From Acidiferrobacteraceae bacterium (GTDB lineage: Bacteria > Pseudomonadota > Gammaproteobacteria > Acidiferrobacterales > SZUA-150): DNA of 60,256 nucleotides. The translations under genes and the position numbers were made by a program. Location: the NCBI GenBank assembly GCA_003228915.1, contig QIGL01000039.1, forward strand, positions 1 through 60,256, in the 5' to 3' direction. Positions 1 to 8,276 of this stretch are shown here, piece after piece (within the stretch, counting starts at the first letter, position 1; each line of letters begins with the position of its first letter). The notes beneath the pieces are model-generated. The model made no database searches and was not told the DNA's origin. It saw only the letters and a program-made list of their open reading frames with translations.

Positions 1-540
1 TTAAATCAAATCTGTATTTTTGACAAGAAATTGTATTTAAATTTTGACTGCAACCGGCAAGTAAACCATTAAAAACAATTCTGGCGGTAAATAAGACCGG
101 TAAAGCAATAGTCATTCTGGCAAAACCAATAAAATTTCCTCCTGCAATCACTCCAATCAAGGTAATTAGTAGGTGTAAATTTGCCGCCCGGGTCAAAATA
201 ACAAGAACCACAACAAAATTATCGTTGATCTGGGCAATTATCATCACTAAAACGACTAACATCCTGGTTTCGACTGGTACACCAATCGATAACGCCGCCA
301 AAACTGCTGGTATCAAGGCCAGTCATGGCCCCAGCTAAAGGATTAAATTTACTACCCCGGCCGCTACGTCCAATGGTATGGCCATGAGAATGCCAAATAT
401 AAAAAAACCGGCTCCGGCAACAAGGCTCATTAACAATGATTGTGGTAATACGCCACGAACAGGTCGCTGTAAATGGCCAATCCTTGCGCAAAGATGTGAT
501 TTAACAGGGCGTCAATCAGCGTATTACGTCATGTACGATA
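1..540 (-). pseudogene. AI-2E family transporter remnant, frameshifted, runs off left edge
   Basis: Reading the minus strand across three frames gives pieces that join into the C-terminal half of an AI-2E (PerM/YdiK-type) permease: LLMSLVAGAGFFIFGILMAI, then PLAGAMTGL, then LIPAVLAALSIGVPVE followed by INDNFVVVLVILTRAANLHL and IAGGNFIGF. The N-(D/N)-N, RAxxLHxxxxLxxxxxGGxxFGF pattern is typical of this family. At least two frameshifts are needed and the N-terminal half is absent before plsC, so this looks like a decayed gene. Sequencing indels cannot be excluded because the last frame is open for about 100 codons and continues past the window edge. Family identification is by recognition, not by search. 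Confidence 0.6.
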
Positions 541-562
541 CGACGAAAATTTGTAGTCAGGG

Positions 563-1306
563 TTATTTAGTTTTGGTGACGAGCACAGCTGCTTCAGAAC
601 GCCCTTCCAGTTTCTGTACTGTGCTTTCAATCCAGTCTTCTGTTAAGCGCCTTATTTGTTCTGCCGAATTTTCCTTACTGTCAATGACGGGCCCGATAAC
701 AATTTTTACCACGCCTGGTTTAATTACAAGCCCACGTTTAGGCCAATAAGTACCGGCATTATGGGCAACCGGGACTACCGGGTACCCGGTTTCATGAGCC
801 AGGATCGGCCCACCCAAACGATAACGGCCTTTTTTGCCAACGGGAATGCGCGTGCCTTCCGGGAAAATAACGACCCATAAGCCACTTGCCAATCGTTCCC
901 GTCCCTGTTCTATTAATTGTCCCATTGCCTTGTGGCCAGAACTGCGATTAATTGCGATGGGGCGCAACAATGCCATGCCCCAGCCAAAAAATGGCACCCA
1001 CATCAGCTCACGCTTCAAAACCCAGGTATACGGCGGAAACAAGTAATTCAGGACAAATGTTTCGTAGGTCGACTGGTGTTTGGCCAAAACAATGGCCGCA
1101 CCGTCAGGCAAATTTTCCAGGCCCTGCACCTCGTATCTCAAATTGCATAACATCTTGAGCAGCCAGATATGGTACTTCGGCCAGGCAGTTACGACCCGGT
1201 AACGAATGATGTAGGGAAATGGAAAGGTCAGTAATGTCAGTGGCGCATACACCACCAGGCTGGACCACATTAACAATCTGAAGAGTATTGAGCGAAGCTG
1301 GAGCAT
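563..1306 (-). CDS. plsC: 1-acyl-sn-glycerol-3-phosphate acyltransferase (PlsC family)
   Basis: Inner-membrane acyltransferase that would acylate lysophosphatidic acid at sn-2 to make phosphatidic acid in phospholipid synthesis. The catalytic block is KHQSTYE around residues 76-82, the H-x4-acid motif in the KHQS(T)xE form common in Pseudomonas-type enzymes. The substrate-binding block FPEGTR is at about 148-153. A hydrophobic N-terminal segment (residues 7-38) anchors it. At 247 aa it has normal length. It lies downstream of gmhB in the same orientation, as in Pseudomonas (lptA-gmhB-glyS-glyQ), but a MITE now sits between the two genes, so it may need its own promoter or read-through. Confidence 0.88.
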   Translation of the reverse strand: MLQLRSILFRLLMWSSLVVYAPLTLLTFPFPYIIRYRVVTAWPKYHIWLLKMLCNLRYEVQGLENLPDGAAIVLAKHQSTYETFVLNYLFPPYTWVLKRELMWVPFFGWGMALLRPIAINRSSGHKAMGQLIEQGRERLASGLWVVIFPEGTRIPVGKKGRYRLGGPILAHETGYPVVPVAHNAGTYWPKRGLVIKPGVVKIVIGPVIDSKENSAEQIRRLTEDWIESTVQKLEGRSEAAVLVTKTK

Positions 1307-1335
1307 ATGTTTTTAACAATCCTGATTGTTATTTA

Positions 1336-1477
1336 GGGAGCCTCTGATTAATTTATCAAGTGGATGATGGCAAGGCAAAAAGGAACGAGAAAGCGGAGTT
1401 TACACGGTAGTAAAAGAGCATTTCGAGTTCCTTTTTAACACAGCCAGCGCCACTTCAGGGATTAATCAGAGGTTCCT
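1336..1477. mobile_element. MITE copy A1 (subtype A, short form)
   Basis: A 142-bp element bounded by inverted repeats: left GGGAGCCTCTGATTAAT and, on the opposite strand at the right end, AGGAACCTCTGATTAAT. Both ends are flanked by TA (1334-1335 and 1478-1479), consistent with a TA target duplication. It has no coding capacity. Its interior (TATCAAGTGGATGATGGCAA, GAGTTCCTTTTTAAC, CAGCCAGCGCCACTTC) recurs almost exactly in copy A2 at 53942-54227. It abuts the gmhB stop codon. Confidence 0.85.
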
Positions 1478-2022
1478 TAGCTTATTTCTTCATTAACCAG
1501 GGCCCGGCTAAATGTCGCCAGGTCATTAAAAACAGGTATGCCTGTAACCCAGGAACTGCTCTCCTGGGTTTTTTTGCCCTTGCCAGTCAGCACCAATACC
1601 GGTCGGGCACCAACTTTGCTGGCGGCCACAATATCCCGCTCGGAATCACCGACCGCAAAAACACCGTTTAGATTCATCTTAAAACGTGCTGCTATTTGGT
1701 CAAAAAGTCCGGTTGCGGGTTTCCGGCAGTCACAACCATCATCTGGGCCGTGGGGACACAAAAATACCCCATCAATCTCGGCACCCCGTTGACGAATTGC
1801 ATGAATCATTTTCAAATGAATTGTGTTGAGGGTGTCCATATCAAATAAACCACGGGCGACCCCGGACTGGTTAGTGGCAATCACAACCTGGTATTGGGCC
1901 CGTTTTAACCGGGCAATGGCTTCCAGGCTGCCAGGGATGGGCACCCATTCATGGGGTGATTTAATAAAGGCATCAGAATCTTCATTGATGACACCGTCGC
2001 GATCGAGGATGACCAGTTTCAT
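1477..2022 (-). CDS. gmhB: D-glycero-beta-D-manno-heptose 1,7-bisphosphate 7-phosphatase
   Basis: HAD-family phosphatase removing the 7-phosphate of heptose bisphosphate in ADP-heptose synthesis for the LPS inner core; cytoplasmic. The nucleophile motif DRDGVIN is at residues 7-13. The zinc-binding loop of GmhB is visible as CPHGPDDGCDC with Cys89, His91, Cys97 and Cys99, followed by RKP. A third HAD motif GDSERD lies near 140. At 181 aa it is typical. Its TAA stop is formed at the boundary of MITE A1 (flanking TA plus first element base), so the C-terminus may have been altered by the insertion. Upstream neighbours are a MazG-like gene and glyS/glyQ. Confidence 0.92.
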   Translation of the reverse strand: MKLVILDRDGVINEDSDAFIKSPHEWVPIPGSLEAIARLKRAQYQVVIATNQSGVARGLFDMDTLNTIHLKMIHAIRQRGAEIDGVFLCPHGPDDGCDCRKPATGLFDQIAARFKMNLNGVFAVGDSERDIVAASKVGARPVLVLTGKGKKTQESSSWVTGIPVFNDLATFSRALVNEEIS

Positions 2023-2058
2023 GGCAAGCCTGGCCCGATTTGTTTTGTTCTGACCTGA

Positions 2059-2439
2059 TTATTCCTGGTCATCGTTGACCCCCCTGAATTCGGACACCCT
2101 GATGCGGCCATTAACCATGCGACTGTCTCGCTTATCAAGAATTTTCATTTTATCCCAAAATGCCTGGTTGAGATCAAACCCTGCGGCAATGGCGGTGCCC
2201 ATGATGAGGATAAACAAATCGGCACATTCCTCGGCCAGCTCCTGTTTTGATTTCCCCTTGGTGACACAGGCAGAGATTTCACCCAGCTCCTCGGCCATCA
2301 ATGCCAGCCGGTAGGTCATTTCTTCGCCACCGGTATTTTTAAAATCATGCTTGTCGTGAAAGGCCTGAACAGTTGCCAGCATATCGCTATATGAGTCGCG
2401 GGAAGAATTCTTTGATGAATGGTTTGTCATGTTGTTCAA
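2059..2439 (-). CDS. MazG-like nucleotide pyrophosphohydrolase
   Basis: Small all-alpha NTP pyrophosphohydrolase-like protein (126 aa). The metal-binding pattern EExxE is seen as AEELGEI (residues 49-55), followed by EECADLF (about 70-76), which fits the ExxD part of the MazG/dUTPase-like fold. Such proteins hydrolyse non-canonical or damaged nucleoside triphosphates; the substrate here is unknown. The first 15 residues are Ser/Asn-rich and probably disordered. The start ATG overlaps the glyS stop by four bases (2436-2439), indicating translational coupling to glyS. Confidence 0.78.
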   Translation of the reverse strand: MNNMTNHSSKNSSRDSYSDMLATVQAFHDKHDFKNTGGEEMTYRLALMAEELGEISACVTKGKSKQELAEECADLFILIMGTAIAAGFDLNQAFWDKMKILDKRDSRMVNGRIRVSEFRGVNDDQE

Positions 2440-4574
2440 CCCTGTAATTTTGATAAGTCTGCTATCTGTAAAAATAACTTATTCAGGCGGTATAACAGCG
2501 ATAACCTGTTCTCCCGCACCGTTTCATCGTCAACATTGACCATCACATTATCAAAAAATGAATCGACATCTGGTCGCAGTTGCGCCAACACATGCATCGC
2601 CTTTGTATATTCCTGGCTTTCCATGAGCGGCTGGACTTCTTTTTCTACAAGAACAATGCGATCAAATAATGCGCGCTCGTTTTTATCAGTCAGTAGATCG
2701 GGTTTAACCTCATTCCATTGCGCCTTATTAGCTTTCTTTAAAATATTACTAATTCGTTTATTGGCAGCAGCCAGACTTTCTGCTTCTTTAAGCTTTAAGA
2801 ACGCCTTCACTGCTTTGATCCGGCAATCAAAATCGTAAGGTCGGTTGGGACGACAGGCTAAAACAGATTCGAATACATCACCGGAAAAGCCCTTCTCCTG
2901 GTAATAAGCGCGCAATCGGCCCATTACAAAATCGTAAACGCTTAGTGCAACACTCCTGGCGTCATAACGCTCTTTGTAATATCCGGCTACATCTCGCAGC
3001 GCAGAAAATAAATTCAGGTTTATCTTTTTCTCAATGAGTATGCGCAACGCACCTAACGCTGCGCGCCGTAAACCGAATGGATCTTTTTCGCCCGTCGGTA
3101 GCTCACCAATGGCGAAGATTCCAGCCAGAGTGTCCAGCCGGTCGGCCAGTGCCAATGCCAGGCCAGTTTTAGTTGCTGGCAAGATATCACCGGCAAACCT
3201 GGGCAGATATTGTTCTTCAAGTGCCGCGGCAACTTCGGTATTTTCACCATCATGCAAGGCATAATAACGCCCCATAATGCCCTGTAAATTAGGGAATTCG
3301 TAGACCATACCTGTCATCAGGTCGGCCTTTGCTAGCTCTGATGCGCGATCGATATTTTCTGGTAATGCCCCTGTTTCTTCGGCAATATCCGCGGCTAATC
3401 TTTTTACGCGTCGGACTTTATCGGCAACCGATCCCAGCTTGTTATGAAATACCACACTTTCAAGACTCCTGGCACGATTCGCCAAGGGTGTTTTTTTGTC
3501 CTGCTGCCAGAAAAACTGGGCGTCTGCCAATCGGGCATTGAGCACACGCTCGTTACCTGCTTGTACCATGGCTTTTTTCTTGCTCTGGATGTTGCTGACC
3601 GTAATAAAAAACGGTAACAATTTGCCTCTTTTGTTAACAACCGGAAAGTACTTCTGATTGTCCTGCATGGTAGTGATCAGTGCCTCCTGGGGCACTTCCA
3701 GGTAAAGCTCATCGAATTTTCCAAGAATGGCCTGGGGCCATTCAACCAGGCTTGTCACTTCATCGAGCAGGGCCTCATTTTTTACAATCACGCCCTTATG
3801 TTTAGCCGCCAGTCCATTAATTTGCTTTTCAATTTTCTGTTTCCGTTTAGCAAAATCGGCAATGACAAATCCGTCATTTTGCAAACGCTTTTCATAACTT
3901 AATGCATCCGCCAGGCTAATGGCCTTGGGATAATGGAATCGATGACCATAGGTTTTACGGCCGGCCTTAACCGATAACAATTCGGTTTTAATAATATTTT
4001 TTCCGTGTAATAAAACCAGCCAGTGCACGGGCCGGACAAACTCCGCATCCAGGTCGCCCCAGCGCATGCGTTTTGGAATTGGTAACTGTTTTAAGGCCTG
4101 AGCAAGTATTTCAGGCACAATTTCTTTGGCCTGCCGGCCTTTGGTTTTTACCAGCAGTCCCACATGACCCTCTCGCTGCTCCAGCTTATCTGGCGTAGTT
4201 TTAAGGCCGCGTGCGAAACCCTGGGCTGCTTTTGTTGCCTTACCGTCATCATCGAATGCGGCTTTAATAGCAGGGCCTTTTTTAAAATTCTCCTGGTCGG
4301 GTTGTTTATTTAATACTTTTGGAAATAATGCTGCCAGTCGCCGCGGTGTTGCATATGAACTCGCAACATCATTTTCACTCACCAGTCCGGCTTTCATTAA
4401 TTGCTCAGTTAATGAGCGAGTCAATGCATCGCTTAATTTTTTTAGCGACTTGGGCGGTAATTCTTCAGTACCAATCTCTATAAGCAAAGGCGCAATGGCT
4501 TTTTTTGCAGCAGGCTTTTTGATTTTGGACTTTATTTTAGCCCTGGATTTCTTTTTCTTTTTTCTCGCGACCAT
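2436..4574 (-). CDS. glyS: Glycyl-tRNA synthetase beta subunit
   Basis: Beta chain of the bacterial alpha2beta2 glycyl-tRNA synthetase, needed for tRNA-Gly recognition. The family N-terminus LLIEIGTEELPPKSLKKL is clear at about residues 30-47, and the HD-like block (FPNLQGIMGRYYALHDGE) and the C-terminal anticodon-binding region (RPDVDSFFDNVMVN) follow in the usual order. At 712 aa it is slightly long because of a Lys-rich N-terminal extension of about 25 residues (VARKKKKKSRAKIKSKIKK) not found in E. coli; a later start is possible. glyQ lies 25 bp upstream, so the two are co-transcribed. Confidence 0.95.
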   Translation of the reverse strand: MVARKKKKKSRAKIKSKIKKPAAKKAIAPLLIEIGTEELPPKSLKKLSDALTRSLTEQLMKAGLVSENDVASSYATPRRLAALFPKVLNKQPDQENFKKGPAIKAAFDDDGKATKAAQGFARGLKTTPDKLEQREGHVGLLVKTKGRQAKEIVPEILAQALKQLPIPKRMRWGDLDAEFVRPVHWLVLLHGKNIIKTELLSVKAGRKTYGHRFHYPKAISLADALSYEKRLQNDGFVIADFAKRKQKIEKQINGLAAKHKGVIVKNEALLDEVTSLVEWPQAILGKFDELYLEVPQEALITTMQDNQKYFPVVNKRGKLLPFFITVSNIQSKKKAMVQAGNERVLNARLADAQFFWQQDKKTPLANRARSLESVVFHNKLGSVADKVRRVKRLAADIAEETGALPENIDRASELAKADLMTGMVYEFPNLQGIMGRYYALHDGENTEVAAALEEQYLPRFAGDILPATKTGLALALADRLDTLAGIFAIGELPTGEKDPFGLRRAALGALRILIEKKINLNLFSALRDVAGYYKERYDARSVALSVYDFVMGRLRAYYQEKGFSGDVFESVLACRPNRPYDFDCRIKAVKAFLKLKEAESLAAANKRISNILKKANKAQWNEVKPDLLTDKNERALFDRIVLVEKEVQPLMESQEYTKAMHVLAQLRPDVDSFFDNVMVNVDDETVRENRLSLLYRLNKLFLQIADLSKLQG

Positions 4575-4599
4575 GTCTGATTAATTATTCAAAAATTAA

Positions 4600-5484
4600 C
4601 TATGTGTTCTGAGTACTTTTAACGATTCGAGGAAATCCCAAAGACTCACGACTGTCGTAATAAGCCTGGGCAATCAAGCGGGCCAGCGCCCGCACCCGGC
4701 CAATAAACCTGGCCCGTTCGGTCACGCTAATGGCGCTGCGAGCATCCAGCAAATTAAAACTGTGTGAGGCCTTGAGCACCATTTCATAGGCCGGCAAGGG
4801 TAAATTAGCCTCGATCAGGCGTTTGCACTCACTCTCATAATCATCAAACTGCCTGAATAACAGCTCGGTATTGGCCTGTTCAAAATTGTATCCTGAAAAC
4901 TCGACCTCGTTCTGGTGGTAGATTTCGCCATAACGCACCTGGTCATTCCAGGCCAGGTCAAAAACGCTATCCACCTCTTGCAAATACATGGCAATGCGCT
5001 CGAGGCCATAGGTAATCTCACCGGTGACCGGCCGACACTCGAGGCCACCAACTTGTTGGAAATAGGTAAACTGGGTGACCTCCATACCATTGAGCCACAC
5101 CTCCCAGCCCAGGCCCCAGGCCCCTAATGTGGGCGATTCCCAGTTATCCTCAACAAACCGAATATCATGAATTTTAGCGTCAATACCAACCTTTTTAAGA
5201 GAATTTAGATACAATTTCTGGATGTTTTTTGGCGAAGGTTTAAGTATTACCTGGAATTGGTAATAGTGCTGGAGCCGATTCGGGTTTTCGCCATAACGGC
5301 CATCGGTGGGTCGCCGACAGGGTTGCACATACGCTGCTCGCGTGGGTTCCGGGCCAATGGCGCCGAGAAAAGTCGCCGGATGAAAAGTGCCTGCCCCCAC
5401 TTCCATATCAATAGGTTGCATCAGGACACAGCCCTGATCGGCCCAGTATGTTTGTAATGTCAGGATAAGTTGTTGAAAATTCAA
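4600..5484 (-). CDS. glyQ: Glycyl-tRNA synthetase alpha subunit
   Basis: Catalytic alpha chain of class II glycyl-tRNA synthetase, activating glycine with ATP. The sequence starts with the highly conserved [24 protein letters not shown], followed by [20 protein letters not shown] and the motif-2 region [21 protein letters not shown]. Length (294 aa) matches the family. It heads the glyQ-glyS-MazG-like-gmhB run. The 200 bp upstream to mtgA contains an inverted repeat (GCGGCTG/CAGCCGC around 5550-5595) that I cannot assign. Confidence 0.96.
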   Translation of the reverse strand: MNFQQLILTLQTYWADQGCVLMQPIDMEVGAGTFHPATFLGAIGPEPTRAAYVQPCRRPTDGRYGENPNRLQHYYQFQVILKPSPKNIQKLYLNSLKKVGIDAKIHDIRFVEDNWESPTLGAWGLGWEVWLNGMEVTQFTYFQQVGGLECRPVTGEITYGLERIAMYLQEVDSVFDLAWNDQVRYGEIYHQNEVEFSGYNFEQANTELLFRQFDDYESECKRLIEANLPLPAYEMVLKASHSFNLLDARSAISVTERARFIGRVRALARLIAQAYYDSRESLGFPRIVKSTQNT

Positions 5485-5684
5485 AATAAATGTCTTTTTT
5501 AATATTTTATATTTACAAAATTTGTCCGCTTGGAAAGTAGCGTGCGGCTGTCCCTACTATATATATGGTCGCTATCAGCCGCGAGTATCTGTCATTCTTA
5601 ATCAGCTTTCCAGCCATCCGGTCTTGTTTTTGGCTCTGGCCTGACATTAATACGCTGACACTAACCCTGGATCCCACACCTATG

Positions 5685-6455
5685 TTATTGATTTTGAGTC
5701 AGCCAGTAGTAAACCCGCTCGGTTCTGCTTTGGAAGCTTTTAGTGGCAGTGGCCGGATTATGTTTTCTGGGACTTGGCAAGCTGGCCGCCAATTGTGCCG
5801 CCTCCAGGAGTGATAGCTCGGTCACAGATTTTCCCCAGTAATGGCGGGATGCGGCCTCGACCCCGTAAACCCCCAGGCCAAATTCGGCGATATTCAGGTA
5901 GATTTCCAGGATCCGGCGTTTCGATAATCGATCCTCCATGCCCCAGGTCATGAGTAATTCGTGCCATTTTCGTAACGGCGTACGACTGCCGCTTAAAAAC
6001 AGGTTTTTCACGGTTTGCTGAGAAATTGTACTGGCACCGTAGCGCATGCGGCCTTTTTCCACATTGCGTCCCATGGCTTCCCGAAAGGCAATAAAATCAA
6101 AACCACCGTGGTCATAAAAACGACTATCTTCACCCACAATCACCGCCCGGCTGACATGGGCGGGTATTTTACTGATTGGCACCCGGACCCAGTGTCGATA
6201 TGGCCAATTTTTGTGTTTTTTTCTTTCCCGGGCGTAAATATGCATAAAGTTACTTTTAGGCACTGCCCCTTTGCTTAATTTGTCCCAATCAGGCCAGATT
6301 TTGGCCACATAAAACAAATCAACAATTATAATCAGTATCAAGAGGCGCGAACCCCAAACCAGCAGCCGCCATAAAAAACGCAGGCGCCGGGGCTCGTTAG
6401 CAGCTTTCGGCCGCTTCGATTTTTTGTATCGCCAATGCGAGAATCGCCAAAACAT
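5685..6455 (-). CDS. mtgA: Monofunctional biosynthetic peptidoglycan transglycosylase
   Basis: GT51 glycosyltransferase polymerising lipid II into glycan strands in the periplasm, anchored by one N-terminal TM helix (about residues 29-50). The catalytic Glu motif is VGEDSRFYDHGGFD (108-120, Glu109), followed by RYGASTISQQTVKNLFL (138-154) and SKRRILEIYLNIAEFG with the later conserved region GVYGVEAASRHYWGK. There is no transpeptidase domain, which distinguishes it from class A PBPs. Length 256 aa is normal. It is transcribed away from the M48-like gene at 6623. Confidence 0.93.
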   Translation of the reverse strand: MFWRFSHWRYKKSKRPKAANEPRRLRFLWRLLVWGSRLLILIIIVDLFYVAKIWPDWDKLSKGAVPKSNFMHIYARERKKHKNWPYRHWVRVPISKIPAHVSRAVIVGEDSRFYDHGGFDFIAFREAMGRNVEKGRMRYGASTISQQTVKNLFLSGSRTPLRKWHELLMTWGMEDRLSKRRILEIYLNIAEFGLGVYGVEAASRHYWGKSVTELSLLEAAQLAASLPSPRKHNPATATKSFQSRTERVYYWLTQNQ

Positions 6456-6622
6456 AGTCTAGAAGGTTATGATTGCAATTATATGATTGAAAAAAGACAC
6501 GACATTCCTTTGTTTAGCACAATTTTTATGGCCGCCCTAAATCAAAATCATCGGCAATACGATCAATCTGCCAGTATGACAGGCAGACGGGACCCTATAT
6601 TTCCAGCTGGAGTTGCATACTA

Positions 6623-7936
6623 ATGCAGGCGACCCGCCAACAAAAACAACTTTTTTTTGCGGCTTTAACCGTTTCCCTTATATTCTGGTCAGGCCTGTTC
6701 AGCTTTATTTTTTATGAGCTGGCCAACTTCAGGCTGCTACTGGAACAATACCAGCTGAGCTGGCAGTTGCTACTGGCGGCGGCTTTGGTGGTGCTATTAG
6801 TCACAATTATTGTAAATGTCGTAATCAGGATCCAGCGCCTGGCATATTTACGCGGTTTTGCCGTAAAACTGGGCCCGAATCAATATCCGGACTTGTTTAA
6901 AAGGGTGAAGTCTGTCTGTAAACGTCTGGGGGTAGAACATGAAATACATAGTTACCTGCTCAACCAGACCACCACCGGCAGATTTAACAGCCAGCGTGTT
7001 GGTAAAAAAATACACGTGGTTTTACCCGCCGATAGTGTCGGTATCCTGACCGATCGTCAGGGCAGTATTGATTTTATTATTGGTGCTGAAGTCGCCAGGC
7101 TATTTGTTCCGCACAGTAAATGGTCCTGGCTGCTGTGGCCAAGTACCGTTTTCCCCCTGATTAGTGCGGCCAGGAAAAGACTGGAGCTATTCCGCCGTGA
7201 TGGTATTGCTTTAGCGGCCTGTAAATCACAAGTGGATGCGGCACTGGCCCTGGCTATAAGCGTGGCCGGTGATCCACGCTGGATATCACTGAATATTCCA
7301 GAATTTAACAAGCAAAACGCACCCATCTCTGGTTTTACGATGTCATTAGCAGAATTACTTTCCGATGCACCCTGGGCCTCAAAAAGAATGGCCAACTTGC
7401 GTGCCCTGGCAACAAAAAGTGATGCCTTTATTCCGCGTTATCACCCGTTGTCATACCTGGTGGCGGCCCTGTTTCCTTTTATTCAACCGCTAAAGCTGGT
7501 GTTCCTGTCACAAATACTGGCATTAGGCTTGTGGGTAGTCGTGGCTGGGTACTGGGCGCCAGTTGCAAAAAATTTTACCGCTACTCAAATCGAACTCCGC
7601 TGGCCTGACGAAAATAAACATGCCAAACAGGAGCCTGGCATTAAAACCACAGCCGCGAAAACAACCTCCCGGAATAAACGCCCCTATGCCCGTATCCATC
7701 TCGACCTGAAAAAACTTGGTAAAAAAATCAGGAGTAAAACAAGTAAAAATAATGGTAACCCCTGTGAGCTGTCAGATGTAAACAATATCAAACTAAATTA
7801 TGGAGCCAGTCGTTACGCCTTTGATTGTAATAAACCTATTGTCTATACCCATATCGAACAAGGTGAATTTGAACCCGGCAGGGGCGCCCACATGCAACGC
7901 TACAATTGGAAAAAGAAACGAATTTTAAGTAAATAA
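6623..7936 (+). CDS. Membrane protein with a degenerate M48-peptidase-like domain
   Basis: Two N-terminal TM helices (about 10-32 and 45-69), a soluble middle region, a hydrophobic segment near 275-310 and a Lys-rich C-terminus. The soluble part follows the layout of M48 peptidases: a YPDLFKRVKSVCKRLGV helix, an LPADSVGILTDR strand-turn, the helix that should hold HExxH, and a later segment RKRLELFRRDGIALAACKS resembling the downstream E/D-containing helix. Where HExxH is expected the sequence is GAEVARL, so both metal histidines are missing. I infer a non-catalytic relative. The start follows GGAG 8-9 bases upstream. The gene stands alone; function unknown. Confidence 0.6.
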   Translation: MQATRQQKQLFFAALTVSLIFWSGLFSFIFYELANFRLLLEQYQLSWQLLLAAALVVLLVTIIVNVVIRIQRLAYLRGFAVKLGPNQYPDLFKRVKSVCKRLGVEHEIHSYLLNQTTTGRFNSQRVGKKIHVVLPADSVGILTDRQGSIDFIIGAEVARLFVPHSKWSWLLWPSTVFPLISAARKRLELFRRDGIALAACKSQVDAALALAISVAGDPRWISLNIPEFNKQNAPISGFTMSLAELLSDAPWASKRMANLRALATKSDAFIPRYHPLSYLVAALFPFIQPLKLVFLSQILALGLWVVVAGYWAPVAKNFTATQIELRWPDENKHAKQEPGIKTTAAKTTSRNKRPYARIHLDLKKLGKKIRSKTSKNNGNPCELSDVNNIKLNYGASRYAFDCNKPIVYTHIEQGEFEPGRGAHMQRYNWKKKRILSK

Positions 7937-8276
7937 TGCGTGTTATTTACCAGGCTGGCAGATCAAAAACGAGAACATACAGTCAGGGATAGACAGGGCC
8001 TGAACATTGGTTTATCTTGATCTGGCCTTGGGTTAAAGACCAGAATCATCCATGATCATATATTGGCATGCACTGGATAGTTTAGGGGGATAATAAATCC
8101 TGATGAATTATCACCTAAAAGTTCATAAAGAAATGATCATAAAGGCAGGAGGAGATCTCCAAGGCACAAAAAAATAATTAGAATAGTCAAACGGGCCCCA
8201 TTCATTTAAACCGGGGCCCGTTTTTTGTTATTTTGTTATTAATATTTTTTTTAAATACCAGTTTGGCACAAAAATT
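7937..8276 (+). other. 340-bp gene-free region with possible small RNA
   Basis: No ORF of note on either strand. It ends with a strong intrinsic terminator (8191-8226) that lies about 250 bp after the nearest upstream gene. The stretch holds AU-rich single-stranded-looking sequence, a GGAGATCTCC palindrome near 8150 and GGA motifs. An independently transcribed small RNA ending at 8226 would explain the layout, but no convincing promoter was found; a long 3' UTR of the 6623-7936 gene is the alternative. Confidence 0.3.
8191..8226 (+). terminator. Intrinsic terminator
   Basis: A 9-bp perfect GC-rich stem ACGGGCCCC/GGGGCCCGT with a 13-base loop is followed directly by a run of six T. This is a textbook Rho-independent terminator on the plus strand and insulates the PP-loop operon that begins at 8277. 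Confidence 0.9.

Noticed and set aside
378-749. 123-aa plus-strand ORF overlapping plsC
   Set aside because: Antisense shadow of plsC and the permease remnant, no ribosome site, no coherent protein pattern.
5485-5684. Attenuator or T-box-like leader before glyQ
   Set aside because: Only a 7-bp inverted repeat is visible; no T-box or specifier features, and T-boxes are not expected in gammaproteobacteria.
6435-6623. 62-aa ORF in the mtgA/M48-like intergenic region
   Set aside because: Starts inside mtgA antisense; no domain and no ribosome-binding site; likely promoter DNA.
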